Position numbers and translations under genes: made by a program
Notes under the pieces: generated by a model
Told to the model about the DNA's origin: nothing
Seen by the model: the letters and a program-made list of their open reading frames with translations, nothing else
The model's database searches: none
Assembly: GCA_965215315.1 (NCBI GenBank)
Contig: CBDCDB010000008.1
Span: 1,550,001-1,614,000, forward strand
Reading direction: 5' to 3'
DNA from: Truepera sp965215315
GTDB lineage: Bacteria; Deinococcota; Deinococci; Deinococcales; Trueperaceae
DNA length: 64,000 bases
Part shown: piece by piece, positions 16,878 through 25,917 of the stretch
Numbering within the stretch: position 1 is the stretch's first letter
Layout of the letters: each line of letters starts with the position of its first letter

Positions 16878-19277
16878 CTAACGCTCCGGAGTCAGCGTAA
16901 GCGTCCCCGTAGAGTTCTCTTCAACCTGTTCTCTAGCCGTAAAAATTGGCAGGTACTCGACGTTCACCCAACGGTCTAAAAAGTCGCGGTAGTGTGAAGA
17001 CAAAACGTTGCCCGACTGACCCGTCGGTTGCATAAACTGTGAGCGTTCCAAAGCTGAAAGGTTGTAGAGCGCCCGCAGACCCGGCCCACTGGTCTGCGCG
17101 GCACCTTCCTCATCAACGGCGTAACGCGCCGCATTTACGGTAAACGCGTCTCCCCCATTCGGGACGCGCAGGTTAAACAAACGTGCGAGCGGAGTTTCGC
17201 CAAAGATGAGATGGTCGTGGTCGGCATAGTGAACGTCGCCCCAACGCCAGCTTTGTGGGTCGTCGCCGTAAAGCTCACGGAGTTCTTGGGCCGTCTGCCG
17301 GAGCGCAGTTGCTGCCAGCAAGTCGCAGGTTTCGGTCTCGAGCGTCTCTTTATTGTCGCACCATCCGGTTTGCCCATCTATCACATGACGAAAAAAGATG
17401 GGTCGAAAGCCCCAGGTGTCGCCAAACAATGAGCCCAGGTCATCTTCCGACACGAGCCGGGTGAATTTACGGTACCAGGTGCTAAAGATCAGCGGTTCGG
17501 GCACGCCCGCCGCCATCACGCCGTCCCAGGCTGCGAGCCGCGTTTGCAGGGTTTGCGCTTCAGCACCTTCGGCTTGCACGTTTAGCAGTAGGGGTAAAAA
17601 GTCGCCGACCATCCCCGAAAGCTGGTCGGCCTGAACGTCCCTAAACGAACCGAGCGAATGTTTGTCCTGCGCCGCCAGCAGCGCTGTAATGCGCTCGACC
17701 CGGTACGGTTCGGCCCAGTCCGAGGTCAGAAAATACGGATAGCTGTCCGGGACGAGCTTGTTATTTGCGGTGACGACCTGGCCCGAAGGCGGATTGTAAA
17801 CGTGCGGCAGCGCCTCAAACGGGACAAAGCCGTTCCAGTCGTATTCACCTGTCCAGCCCGGCACCGGCACCAAGCCGTCACCGTTTTTGCGGATAGGTAC
17901 ATGGGCGGGCGCGTACATCCCAATGTTTCCGTCTATGTCGGCGTAAACGATATTTTGCTGCGGCGCGTGAAAGTTGCGGAGGGCTTCGGTAAAGTCTCCC
18001 CAGTTTTGGGCGCGGTTGAGCTCGAGCCCCGCCTGCGCCGACAGGTCATCGTCTCGCAGCGAAGGCCACGAAAAAGCGAGCGCGTATTCATCCGAACCGG
18101 CGACCTCAGCCGCGCCCGCACTCACATCCGAGATGAGCGGCCCGTGCCGGGTTTCGCGCACAAAGAGCGTCACATCATCCTGACCTTTGACCCGAACCGT
18201 TTCCTGCCGCGTTTTTACGTCGGCCCAGCCTGTCGGTGTTTTGTAACGGTTCGGATTTTCGGGCTCCAACTGTTCGATAAACAAATCTTGCGTGTCAGGC
18301 CCAGTATTTGTAAACCCCCACGCGATTTGGTCAGTGTGTCCGAGGACGACGAAGGGCAGTCCGGGAAGGGTTGCGCCGGTAGCCTCTAAGCCCGGTGCCG
18401 ACAAATGCGCTAGATACCAGAGCGCCGGAGTTTGCAAGGCCAAATGTGGGTCATTGGCTAACAGTGGTGCGCCGGTCACGCTTTTAGTGCCGTCTAAAAC
18501 CCAGTTGTTCGATCCGGCTCCCGGCGGCAGTGGTTTGGGCGACGTAGCCCAGAGTTGGTCTAGCGGCAACTGTTTATAGAGCGCAGAAAAGTCCGGCAAA
18601 ATTGTCGGCGCGTCTCCCGGATACGGCGGCCAGAGTTCGGCAACCCGCTCGGGCGGCAAGACCTTTAAGAGCCGCGCCCGTAACAGCTCATCATCCCAGT
18701 TCCCGCCCAAATCCCACGCCATCATCTTGAGCCAGACAAGCGAATCAGCAGGCTGCCAAGGTTCGGGTTCGTAACCCAAAATTAAAAACTCAGGGGGCAA
18801 CGCGCCTTTACGCTCTTCTAAAAACGCATTGACGCCCGCGCTGTACGCCGCTAACGCACCTTGCGCCTCAGCGCTGAGGTTAGGGAGTGTCCGTTCAGCT
18901 GAGCGGTAAACGCCTAACGTCCGCAAGAATTTGTCGGTCTCTAAAGTTGCGCCCCCCAAAACTTCTGAAAGCCGACCCGCCCCGACCCGCCGCTGAAAAT
19001 CCATCTGAAACAGCCGGTCTTGGGCGTGAACGAACCCGAGGGCAAAGAGCGCGTCTTCAGAGCTTTCGGCGTAGATATGGGGCACGGCGTTGTCATCCCG
19101 GACGATCTCAACCGGAGCACCTAAACCGGGCAGCGTAAGTGTTCCGTTTAGTTTGGGCAGCGAAGTGCGGAGGTAGACAAATGCGCCGAGGAGTGCGAGC
19201 AGCAAGATAGCGAGCAGGCCGAGCGGAATAAACCACCAGCGAAAGCGTCTGCGCCGGGTTTGTTTAGAAATCGTCAC
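16878..19277 (-). CDS. Penicillin acylase family protein (Ntn hydrolase), membrane-anchored
   Basis: N-terminal-nucleophile amidohydrolase of 799 residues. An N-terminal basic stretch and membrane helix (residues 10-35) exports or anchors it. The precursor is predicted to cleave itself before the Ser in PPGAGSNNWVLDG (about residue 250), exposing the catalytic Ser. Conserved Asn and Arg regions follow (DPHLALQTPALWYLAHL, GFTNTGPDTQDLF). Substrates in the family range from beta-lactams to acyl-homoserine lactones; none can be assigned here. It ends two bases from the convergent grpB gene. GTG 19277 lies nine bases after TACACT, an almost leaderless arrangement. Confidence 0.88.
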   Translation of the reverse strand: MTISKQTRRRRFRWWFIPLGLLAILLLALLGAFVYLRTSLPKLNGTLTLPGLGAPVEIVRDDNAVPHIYAESSEDALFALGFVHAQDRLFQMDFQRRVGAGRLSEVLGGATLETDKFLRTLGVYRSAERTLPNLSAEAQGALAAYSAGVNAFLEERKGALPPEFLILGYEPEPWQPADSLVWLKMMAWDLGGNWDDELLRARLLKVLPPERVAELWPPYPGDAPTILPDFSALYKQLPLDQLWATSPKPLPPGAGSNNWVLDGTKSVTGAPLLANDPHLALQTPALWYLAHLSAPGLEATGATLPGLPFVVLGHTDQIAWGFTNTGPDTQDLFIEQLEPENPNRYKTPTGWADVKTRQETVRVKGQDDVTLFVRETRHGPLISDVSAGAAEVAGSDEYALAFSWPSLRDDDLSAQAGLELNRAQNWGDFTEALRNFHAPQQNIVYADIDGNIGMYAPAHVPIRKNGDGLVPVPGWTGEYDWNGFVPFEALPHVYNPPSGQVVTANNKLVPDSYPYFLTSDWAEPYRVERITALLAAQDKHSLGSFRDVQADQLSGMVGDFLPLLLNVQAEGAEAQTLQTRLAAWDGVMAAGVPEPLIFSTWYRKFTRLVSEDDLGSLFGDTWGFRPIFFRHVIDGQTGWCDNKETLETETCDLLAATALRQTAQELRELYGDDPQSWRWGDVHYADHDHLIFGETPLARLFNLRVPNGGDAFTVNAARYAVDEEGAAQTSGPGLRALYNLSALERSQFMQPTGQSGNVLSSHYRDFLDRWVNVEYLPIFTAREQVEENSTGTLTLTPER

Positions 19278-19412
19278 CGTAAAATCAGTGTAGCGTATTA
19301 GGGATGGGATAGGCTAAATTAACGGCGAAATGCTATCGTGGTACGTGTGGAAAAATAACACGACTATGTAGGCAATATTTCTTTTCAGTTAGGATTGAGC
19401 GACTCAGAATCT

Positions 19413-20121
19413 ATGAAAGAAACCATCAACCAGATTAGAGAGTTGTTATCTCAACTTGAAGTAAAAACAGAAGTTGAAGAAAAGTATTTTTCACAAAATT
19501 ACAACGCTCTGGAACTGCCCAGCATTGTCTCAGCTATCGTGAGCTACCTACACCCTTTACTGACTCCAATATGAGATAGCAATCTACTGGCACTTATTCA
19601 ATGAATCAGTCGTAAGGAGCGGTAATCAGTATGCTCGAGCCAGCACGAGAGGTATGAGTTCAATAGCTAAGTCAGGCAGTGGACAATCTGAAGAGCTAAG
19701 CTATGGCGCTGTTAAAAAGGCTATTGACTCTCTAAAAGAAAAAGATGTTATACAAATCGTCGGCGATACTAACAGGGGCGGAACCCTATACAAGGTCTCA
19801 ATCCCAGACGAGATTCTTTTGTGCCGAGAGCGTATGAAGGAAGAGTCGTCTTTTAGTTCAGTGAGTGTTGATCCCAAACGTGAACTTGATTTTTATAACG
19901 TGACTGAGAATAGGCTCAAGGTTTTTGAACGCGACAGCTATACATGCCGTTATTGTTCTAAACAACTAACTAGGTTTAGCGCAACGCTTGACCACATTCA
20001 GCCTGTTTCTAAAGGGGGTGATCATTCATTTGGAAATTTAATAACAGCTTGTTTGCGTTGCAATTCGGAACGTAGAGATAAGCCGGTAATGGATTTCATA
20101 ACCAGCAAAACTGATTCCTAA
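19413..20121 (+). pseudogene. Winged-helix/HNH endonuclease gene with one-base frameshift
   Basis: Two frames join into one protein of about 235 residues. The first part, from ATG 19413, reads MKETINQIRELLSQLE..YLHPLLTP and stops at 19572-19574. One base fewer in the run near 19566-19571 would join it to YEIAIYWHLFNESVVRSGN and on through a helix-turn-helix-like part to a C-terminal HNH nuclease (TCRYCSKQ, LDHIQPVSKGGDHS, NLITACLRCNSERR) with two CxxC zinc pairs. The total length fits exactly with one extra base. Either the gene is decayed, or the base is an assembly error, or translation restarts at an internal start near 19654. The gene is AT-rich and stands alone, so it was probably transferred. 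Confidence 0.75.
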
Positions 20122-20160
20122 ATACAGTATGGTACTTAAAGAAGTACGAACCCCAAAACC

Positions 20161-20190
20161 CTGAACTATACCCGCGCGGACAAATATGCT
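20161..20190 (+). promoter_or_regulatory. Probable promoter of rplM-rpsI
   Basis: CTGAAC (20161-20166), 18-base spacer, TATGCT (20185-20190). Transcription would begin near 20197, leaving a leader of about 110 bases before rplM, long enough for autoregulation. The -35 box is weak. Confidence 0.45.
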
Positions 20191-20305
20191 ACACTTTCCT
20201 TTGGCTTCGCGGCTGGCCTCCCCACCCATCATCGGGCCGGTGCGCGATACACGTGCGAACGCTTCACCGAACGAGCGCTTGACTAAACTTGATGAGGATG
20301 TGAAC

Positions 20306-20728
20306 GTGAAAACCTACTTTCCCAAAGAACCCACGAACGGTTGGGTTGTCGTTGACGCCGAAGGGCAGACCGTCGGCAGATTAGCGACGCAGATTGCCAC
20401 CGTTTTGCGGGGCAAGCACCGCCCCGACTTTACTCCGAATCAGCTCGGCGGCGACTTCGTTGTTGTCATTAACGCCGAAAAGGTCGTTTTTACCGGCAAA
20501 AAGCTGGATCAAAAAGTCTATACTCGCTACAGCGGGTATCAGGGCGGTCTCAAAAAGACAAACGCCCGGACGACGCTCGAGAAACACCCCGAGCGTATTT
20601 TGGAACACGCCGTTTGGGGGATGCTCCCGAAAACCCGTTTAGGCCGCCGGATGATCCGCCGCCTCAAGGTCTATCCCGGCGGCGCACACCCGCACGCCGC
20701 CCAGCAACCCAAAGAAATGAGCGTTTAA
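20306..20728 (+). CDS. rplM: 50S ribosomal protein L13
   Basis: Large-subunit protein of 140 residues with VDAEGQTVGRLATQIATVLRGKHRP, KVYTRYSGYQGGLK and LPKTRLGRRMIRRLKVY, all standard. I chose GTG 20306 (MKTYFPKEP), which matches the usual L13 N terminus and has GAGG eight bases upstream. The open frame runs back to 20186 without support. It overlaps rpsI (TAATG). Confidence 0.95.
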   Translation: MKTYFPKEPTNGWVVVDAEGQTVGRLATQIATVLRGKHRPDFTPNQLGGDFVVVINAEKVVFTGKKLDQKVYTRYSGYQGGLKKTNARTTLEKHPERILEHAVWGMLPKTRLGRRMIRRLKVYPGGAHPHAAQQPKEMSV

Positions 20729-21114
20729 TGGAACAGTTTTACGGTACAGGCCGCCGCAAAGCCGCCGTCGCCCGCGTGTTTCTACGCCCCGGCGGAGGCC
20801 GCATTACAGTCAACGGCAAAGACTTTCAGGACTACTTTCGCGGTATTTTGGTCGGCGTTCAGGCTTTAGAGCCCCTTAAAGTCACCGGTTCAGCCGGTCG
20901 CTACGACGCTCTGATCACCGTAAAAGGTGGTGGCCCGAGCGGTCAGGCCGACGCCATCAAACTAGGTGTCGCCCGCGCCCTCGTCGCAGTTAACCCCGAG
21001 TTTCGTGCCCGCCTCAAACCGGGCGGCTACTTGACCCGCGACGCGCGTGAGGTCGAGCGCAAGAAGTACGGCCTGCGTAAAGCCCGCCGCGCTCCGCAGT
21101 ACAGCAAGCGCTAA
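20728..21114 (+). CDS. rpsI: 30S ribosomal protein S9
   Basis: Small-subunit protein of 128 residues. It begins MEQFYGTGRRKAAVARVFLR and ends in the basic tail KKYGLRKARRAPQYSKR that reaches the P-site tRNA. The ATG shares its A with the rplM stop, the usual coupled pair. A terminator follows. Confidence 0.97.
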   Translation: MEQFYGTGRRKAAVARVFLRPGGGRITVNGKDFQDYFRGILVGVQALEPLKVTGSAGRYDALITVKGGGPSGQADAIKLGVARALVAVNPEFRARLKPGGYLTRDAREVERKKYGLRKARRAPQYSKR

Positions 21115-21136
21115 ACGTCACCAAAAAAAGGTTTTT

Positions 21137-21171
21137 AGAGGTTGGGTCACAACGGCTCAACCTCTTCTTTT
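21137..21171 (+). terminator. Intrinsic terminator after rpsI
   Basis: AGAGGTTG (21137-21144) pairs with CAACCTCT (21158-21165), followed by TTCTTTT. It is well placed 20 bases after the rpsI stop. Confidence 0.8.
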
Positions 21172-21203
21172 GCCCCAATTCTGATTTAGTCGGACGGTGA
21201 AAA

Positions 21204-21740
21204 ATGCAAGATACATCCAAAAAAGTTGCCCTGAATCGTAAACTGTTTTTGAGTATGGCTTTGTCATTAGTTTTAGGAGCTTCAGTCGTACCTTTGCCTG
21301 GACTCGCTCAGGTGATCTTAGAAAGCCTAAATCCTATAACCGTTACTTATGGAACCCTGATCATACTTGTGTTAGCTCTTTGTGTTCTCTTTTTGCCCGT
21401 GGCATGGTGTCAACACATTGGCGTGTACAATTTGGTTAATCACTGGGTACGAAAATTTGCTGTTCTGGCATCTTGTCTTGCCAGCATTTTTGTGGGTCTT
21501 GCTATAGGATATAGCTACCTCTATGATCACTGGCTAAACTCAATTCTGCGAAGCACGTCTATCTTATCTGGATTACTCGCCATTGTATTTTTTGCTTTTG
21601 CTGCCCTTTTGTTCTTATTGCAGACTTCTTTTTTTGCAGACTTTGTGAACTCAGACGATCAGCAAAGATCAGAGATTCGATTATCGGCATTTGTCGGGCT
21701 TTGCGGAACAGTCATCTATCTTTATGTTTCGCTCAGATAA
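21204..21740 (+). CDS. Hypothetical integral membrane protein
   Basis: Protein of 178 residues that I do not recognise. Four or five membrane helices are visible (about residues 13-37, 47-70, 85-110, 118-142 and 155-175), with a short basic N terminus and an acidic loop (NSDDQQRSEIR) before the last helix. It is more AT-rich than uppP next to it. It starts at ATG 21204 after a weak ribosome site, and the 15-base gap to uppP suggests co-transcription. No enzymatic motif. Confidence 0.7.
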   Translation: MQDTSKKVALNRKLFLSMALSLVLGASVVPLPGLAQVILESLNPITVTYGTLIILVLALCVLFLPVAWCQHIGVYNLVNHWVRKFAVLASCLASIFVGLAIGYSYLYDHWLNSILRSTSILSGLLAIVFFAFAALLFLLQTSFFADFVNSDDQQRSEIRLSAFVGLCGTVIYLYVSLR

Positions 21741-21755
21741 AGAGACAAACCTTTT

Positions 21756-22580
21756 ATGACGACGTTTCAAGCAATTATTCTAGGTACCCTGCAGGGTTTG
21801 ACCGAGTTTTTGCCGGTCTCGAGCACCGCCCACCTCCGCATCTTCCCTGCGCTCTTCGGTTGGGGCGACCCCGGCACGGCCTTTAGCGCCGTGATTCAGC
21901 TCGGGACGATTGCCGCCGTGATTATCTTTTTTATCCGCGACTTGTGGCGCATCCTCATCACCTGGGTGCGCTCCCTTTTTACGCCGAGTCTCCGCGCCGA
22001 TCCGGACGCCCGCATCGGCTGGTATATCCTCTTGGGCACGCTCCCTATTGCTATTCTAGGACTCCTCTTCCAAGCCCAGATTGAGACTGTTTTTCGCAGC
22101 TTGTGGGTTGTCGCTACTACGCTCATCTTACTCGGGCTAGTGCTCTGGTGGGCCGACCGCACGGGCCGTCAGCGTAAGGGTGTAGACGACCTGACGCTCC
22201 GTGACGGTCTGATTTATGGTTTTTTTCAGGCTCTGGCGCTTGTTCCCGGCGTATCCCGTTCGGGTTCAACCATCAGCGCCGGTCTTTTTTTAGGTTACAC
22301 CCGTGAGGCTGCCGCCCGCTACTCGTTTTTACTGTCGGTTCCGGCAATTTTGGCATCAGGGATTTTTCAGCTTAAAGATATTTCGGTCGGCGACGGCCCC
22401 GGTTTAGCGCCGACTTTGATTGCTACGGTTGCGTCGTTTGTTGTCGGCTACGCTTCGATTGCGTGGCTGCTCCGTTATGTGAGCCGTAACAGCTACCTGC
22501 CGTTTGTCGTGTACCGTATCGGCTTGGGCGTCGTCGTCTTTATCTTGTTGGCTCTAGGGGTGCTGCAACCGCTGGCGTAA
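21756..22580 (+). CDS. uppP: Undecaprenyl-diphosphatase (UppP/BacA)
   Basis: Membrane enzyme of 274 residues that recycles undecaprenyl pyrophosphate to the monophosphate carrier for peptidoglycan and other envelope polymers; excess gives bacitracin resistance. Diagnostic motifs are GLTEFLPVSSTAHLRI (residues about 14-29, catalytic Glu and Ser) and ALVPGVSRSGSTISAGLFLG (about 164-183, catalytic Arg). About eight helices, normal length. Start ATG 21756. Confidence 0.96.
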   Translation: MTTFQAIILGTLQGLTEFLPVSSTAHLRIFPALFGWGDPGTAFSAVIQLGTIAAVIIFFIRDLWRILITWVRSLFTPSLRADPDARIGWYILLGTLPIAILGLLFQAQIETVFRSLWVVATTLILLGLVLWWADRTGRQRKGVDDLTLRDGLIYGFFQALALVPGVSRSGSTISAGLFLGYTREAAARYSFLLSVPAILASGIFQLKDISVGDGPGLAPTLIATVASFVVGYASIAWLLRYVSRNSYLPFVVYRIGLGVVVFILLALGVLQPLA

Positions 22581-22794
22581 AATCTATACAAAGCCTCTGC
22601 CGTAAAACTGTCGGCGCGAGCTGTTGCTGTAAAAAGCTGCCGGGTTGCTCGAGTCTCACCTCTGAGATGCAAACTTAAATATGTAGCGCTGCTTCAAAAT
22701 GGCGTCAGTCATCCACCGGTCGGCTACGAGCAGGCGCGTGCAGAACAACCGCTTAGACCGGCTCGCGTTAGACTAGGCTCATTTGGGAGGAACC
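22581..22794. other. Intergenic region upstream of gltX
   Basis: No gene seen. It contains one CCGTAAAA octamer, one CTCGAG, and TAGACT/TAGGCT hexamers near 22769-22779 that could be the gltX -10 box, just upstream of the ribosome site GGGAGGAA. Confidence 0.4.
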
Positions 22795-24297
22795 ATGACG
22801 GTTACACGTATTGCCCCTTCACCCACCGGCGACCCTCACGTCGGTACAGCTTATATGAGCCTGTTCGACTATGTGTTTGCCAAACAGCAAGGGGGCACCT
22901 TTATTTTACGGGTCGAAGATACCGACCAGAAACGCTATCAACCAGAAGCCGAAACGAGAGTTTTGGACGCGCTCGGTTGGCTTGGTTTAGAACCCGACGA
23001 AGACCCCAGCAAGGGTGGTCCGAACGCCCCTTACCGGCAGACCGAGCGTAAAGAGATTTACCTAGAGCACGTTCAAAAACTTCTAGATGAAGGCAAAGCG
23101 TACCGGGCGTTTGAAACCGCTGAAGAACTCGCCGAAATTCGGTCTGAGCTTCAGACTCAAGGTCTCGGCTACGGCTATGACGGACGCGGGCGTAAGGTGT
23201 CCAAAGAAGAGTCCGAGCGCCGCGCCGCCTCCGGTGAACCATTCTCCGTCCGGCTCATCTCTCCCGACGAAGGTGAAACCGTCGTCAACGACCTTCTACG
23301 CGGTGAGATCCGTATTCCTAACCGTGAAGTGCCCGACATGGTGCTCTTAAAAAGCGACGGTTTACCGACCTATCACCTGGCGGTTGTCGTAGACGACCAT
23401 CTGATGGGCGTGACACACGTCATCCGCGGCGAAGAGTGGATTCCGACCTCACCGATTCACGTGCTGCTCCACAAAGCGTTCGGATGGGATGAGCCGGTTT
23501 GGATTCACATGCCGGTCTTAAAGAACGCCTCAGGCAAAAAGCTCAGCAAACGCAAAGACGATACCAATCTGGACTCGTACCGTCAGCAAGGCTTCTTATC
23601 CGAAGCGCTGCTTAATTATCTGGGCACGATGGGCTACAGTATGCCGGGTGGCAGAGAATTTTTTACGCTGAGTGAGATGATTCAGGACTTTTCGTTCGAG
23701 CGGATTTCGCTGGGTGGTTCGATCTTCGACCCCAAACGGTTGCGGCACTACAACGCTAAATACCTGCGTGAGTTGCCATTAGAGAAACTGGCTGAAAGAG
23801 CCAAGCCGTTTCTACAGGAGGCCGGTATCTCATGGGACGATGACGACTATTTGCTCGACGTGCTCGAGGTACTCCGTCCCCGCGCCGAAACGCTGCGAGA
23901 CTTCGCTGAGCACGGTTACTTTTTTACCGAAGACTTTTCGTATGACGACGGTGCCAAGAAAAAACTTCAGGGCGGGCAGAAGTATCTGGAGGGGCTCGAG
24001 CGCGAGTTTGCGCGGCTCGACTCGTTTGATGAAGACTCGGTAGACGACGCCTTGCACGACTACGTGCAGTCACAGAGCGGCGTCAAGATGGGCGCGATTT
24101 TGCAACCCTTGCGCGCCGCTTTGACCGGCACCACGCACTCACCGGGAATGACCGAAGTCGTGAGCATTTTAGGCAGAAAACGCGTCACCGACCGCCTTGG
24201 ACGGGCTCTAACCGCGATTACCCAAGGTCTTCCCGATGATAAACCGGACAAAGCACCTAAAGATAAGGGTGGGCAAAGCAGCAGTGAGGCCGCCTGA
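22795..24297 (+). CDS. gltX: Glutamate-tRNA ligase
   Basis: Class I aminoacyl-tRNA synthetase of 500 residues that charges tRNA-Glu. The HIGH-type motif is in RIAPSPTGDPHVGTAY (residues 5-20) and the KMSKS-type motif is KLSKRKDD (about 245). GEEWIPTSPIHVLLHKAFGW and the C-terminal helical anticodon domain are present. ATG 22795 follows GGGAGGAACC. The stop overlaps the ftsY start (TGATG), an uncommon but plausible operon pairing. A Lys/Asp/Ser-rich tail of about 20 residues ends the protein. Confidence 0.96.
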   Translation: MTVTRIAPSPTGDPHVGTAYMSLFDYVFAKQQGGTFILRVEDTDQKRYQPEAETRVLDALGWLGLEPDEDPSKGGPNAPYRQTERKEIYLEHVQKLLDEGKAYRAFETAEELAEIRSELQTQGLGYGYDGRGRKVSKEESERRAASGEPFSVRLISPDEGETVVNDLLRGEIRIPNREVPDMVLLKSDGLPTYHLAVVVDDHLMGVTHVIRGEEWIPTSPIHVLLHKAFGWDEPVWIHMPVLKNASGKKLSKRKDDTNLDSYRQQGFLSEALLNYLGTMGYSMPGGREFFTLSEMIQDFSFERISLGGSIFDPKRLRHYNAKYLRELPLEKLAERAKPFLQEAGISWDDDDYLLDVLEVLRPRAETLRDFAEHGYFFTEDFSYDDGAKKKLQGGQKYLEGLEREFARLDSFDEDSVDDALHDYVQSQSGVKMGAILQPLRAALTGTTHSPGMTEVVSILGRKRVTDRLGRALTAITQGLPDDKPDKAPKDKGGQSSSEAA

Positions 24298-25241
24298 TGG
24301 CCTGGTTCGATAGGCTCCGGCAAGGGCTGGGCAAAACTCGTGACATGCTTACCACCGACGTGCGCGATTTGGGCCGTTCGTGGGAGATGGAATGGGATGA
24401 CCTCGAGTTCGCCCTCATTGGGGCCGACACGGGCGCGAAAATCGCCTCAGAGGTTGTGGCTGAAGCCAAACGCGAACGTGAGCGCGGCACGAGTTTCCGG
24501 GAGTCTCTGGAGAAGGCGCTATTGGACCAGCTCGAGCCCGACCGGATGCGGCAAAAGCTCCGCCGCGTGGGTTTTAACTTGGACGTATCGCGTAATTTAG
24601 TCGAGCCTAAAGGCAAAGTGGTGATGGTCGTCGGCGTCAACGGCGTCGGTAAAACCACCACCATCGCTAAACTTGGGCAGTATTACACCGGGCACGGTGA
24701 CAAGGTGATGTTTGCAGCAGGAGACACCTTCCGAGCCGCAGCGACGGCGCAGTTGGAAGTCTGGGGGGGTCGCTTAGGCATTCCGACGATTGCCGGGCCG
24801 GACGGCTCCGACCCCGGCGCGGTCGCCTTTGACGCGGCGCAGGCACGGCGGGCTAGGGGCTTTGACCTGCTCTTTGTAGATACCGCCGGACGCCTGCACA
24901 CCAAGCACAACCTGATGGAAGAGCTTAAAAAGGTCAAACGCGTGATCGCCAAAGCCGACCCAAACGAACCCAAAGAGGTCTGGCTGGTGCTCGACGCGGT
25001 GACTGGGCAAAACGGTCTCGCCCAAGCTAAAAAGTTTCACGAAGCCGTCGGTCTCACGGGCGTGGTGGTGACTAAACTCGATGGGACGGCGAAGGGCGGC
25101 ATCTTGCTGCCGATTGTCCGTGAGCTAAAGCTGCCGATCAAATTTATCGGCGTGGGTGAAAAGGCTGAAGACCTGCAACCCTACGACGCCGCCGCCTACG
25201 TGCGGGCGCTCCTCGATATGCCCGAGACCGCCGCTGCGTGA
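24297..25241 (+). CDS. ftsY: Signal recognition particle receptor FtsY
   Basis: SRP-type GTPase of 314 residues that docks SRP-bound ribosomes to SecYEG. After a short N domain (no long acidic A domain), the G domain shows GVNGVGKTTTIAKL (G1), AGDTFRAAATAQLEVW (insertion box), LLFVDTAGRLHTKHNLMEEL (G3), VVTKLDGTAKGG (G4) and KFIGVGEKAEDLQPYD (G5). Start ATG 24297 overlaps the gltX stop. Confidence 0.97.
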   Translation: MAWFDRLRQGLGKTRDMLTTDVRDLGRSWEMEWDDLEFALIGADTGAKIASEVVAEAKRERERGTSFRESLEKALLDQLEPDRMRQKLRRVGFNLDVSRNLVEPKGKVVMVVGVNGVGKTTTIAKLGQYYTGHGDKVMFAAGDTFRAAATAQLEVWGGRLGIPTIAGPDGSDPGAVAFDAAQARRARGFDLLFVDTAGRLHTKHNLMEELKKVKRVIAKADPNEPKEVWLVLDAVTGQNGLAQAKKFHEAVGLTGVVVTKLDGTAKGGILLPIVRELKLPIKFIGVGEKAEDLQPYDAAAYVRALLDMPETAAA

Positions 25242-25242
25242 G

Positions 25243-25917
25243 GTGAGTGCGCCGTTTGACGGACGTGGCGGTTACGCCGACGCGTTTGGTTTCTGGCGGC
25301 TCTTAACCGAAATTTACACACCGCTCGGCAAGAGTAAGGCGCTCGTCAACACCACCGCGCCTATCGTCCTCAGCAACGCGCTCTGGTATCCCGAGCCTGA
25401 AAGCATTGCTGAGGCTCGAGACTTTTATGGTGAGCAGGGTGTTTCGGCGGCGTACTTTTTATCGGCAGAGTTGGACGAAGAACTTTTCCAAACGCTCGCA
25501 CTGAGCAACGCAGGCTTCTCACGGACAGCGCAGTATGGTTTTACGCCGGTCGGTGCTATAGAAATCAGCTCTTTGGAAGTCGAACAGGTGAGCTGGGCGC
25601 AGACGCGCACGCTCGGTGAGGTCATCGCAGAGAAGTATGCACTGAGCCCGTATGCAGTTGCCGTCGGTCAATCATTAGCACTAGCGCTGCAGCTCGAGCC
25701 CACCCTCACCGCGTTTGTGGCATATGACGGCAAACCCGTCGGCGCGATGGTGACACAGGCGTTTTCTGACAAATTAGTTGCGTTTGTGCTCGAGTCCCTC
25801 ACCCAAGAAGCTAATACCGCACTCCGGGCACGGCTGCACTTTGAAGCCGAGACGCAAGGCAAAAAAGCATTCGTTTTTGAACAGGTTGAAACAGGAGTAT
25901 TTGAGCTGTGGCAGTGA
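25243..25917 (+). CDS. Hypothetical protein, possibly GNAT-related
   Basis: Protein of 224 residues from GTG 25243, one base after the ftsY stop. I do not recognise the family with certainty. The segment ESIAEARDFYGEQGVSAAYFL followed by a beta-rich part (LTAFVAYDGKPVGAMV) recalls the layout of GNAT N-acetyltransferases, but the acetyl-CoA loop (Q/RxxGxG/A) is not evident. It overlaps mqnB by ten bases, so it is part of the same transcript. Confidence 0.7.
   Translation: MSAPFDGRGGYADAFGFWRLLTEIYTPLGKSKALVNTTAPIVLSNALWYPEPESIAEARDFYGEQGVSAAYFLSAELDEELFQTLALSNAGFSRTAQYGFTPVGAIEISSLEVEQVSWAQTRTLGEVIAEKYALSPYAVAVGQSLALALQLEPTLTAFVAYDGKPVGAMVTQAFSDKLVAFVLESLTQEANTALRARLHFEAETQGKKAFVFEQVETGVFELWQ

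Noticed and set aside
20186..20305. 40-residue N-terminal extension of L13
   Set aside because: L13 is length-conserved, and the GTG at 20306 has a ribosome site and the family N terminus.
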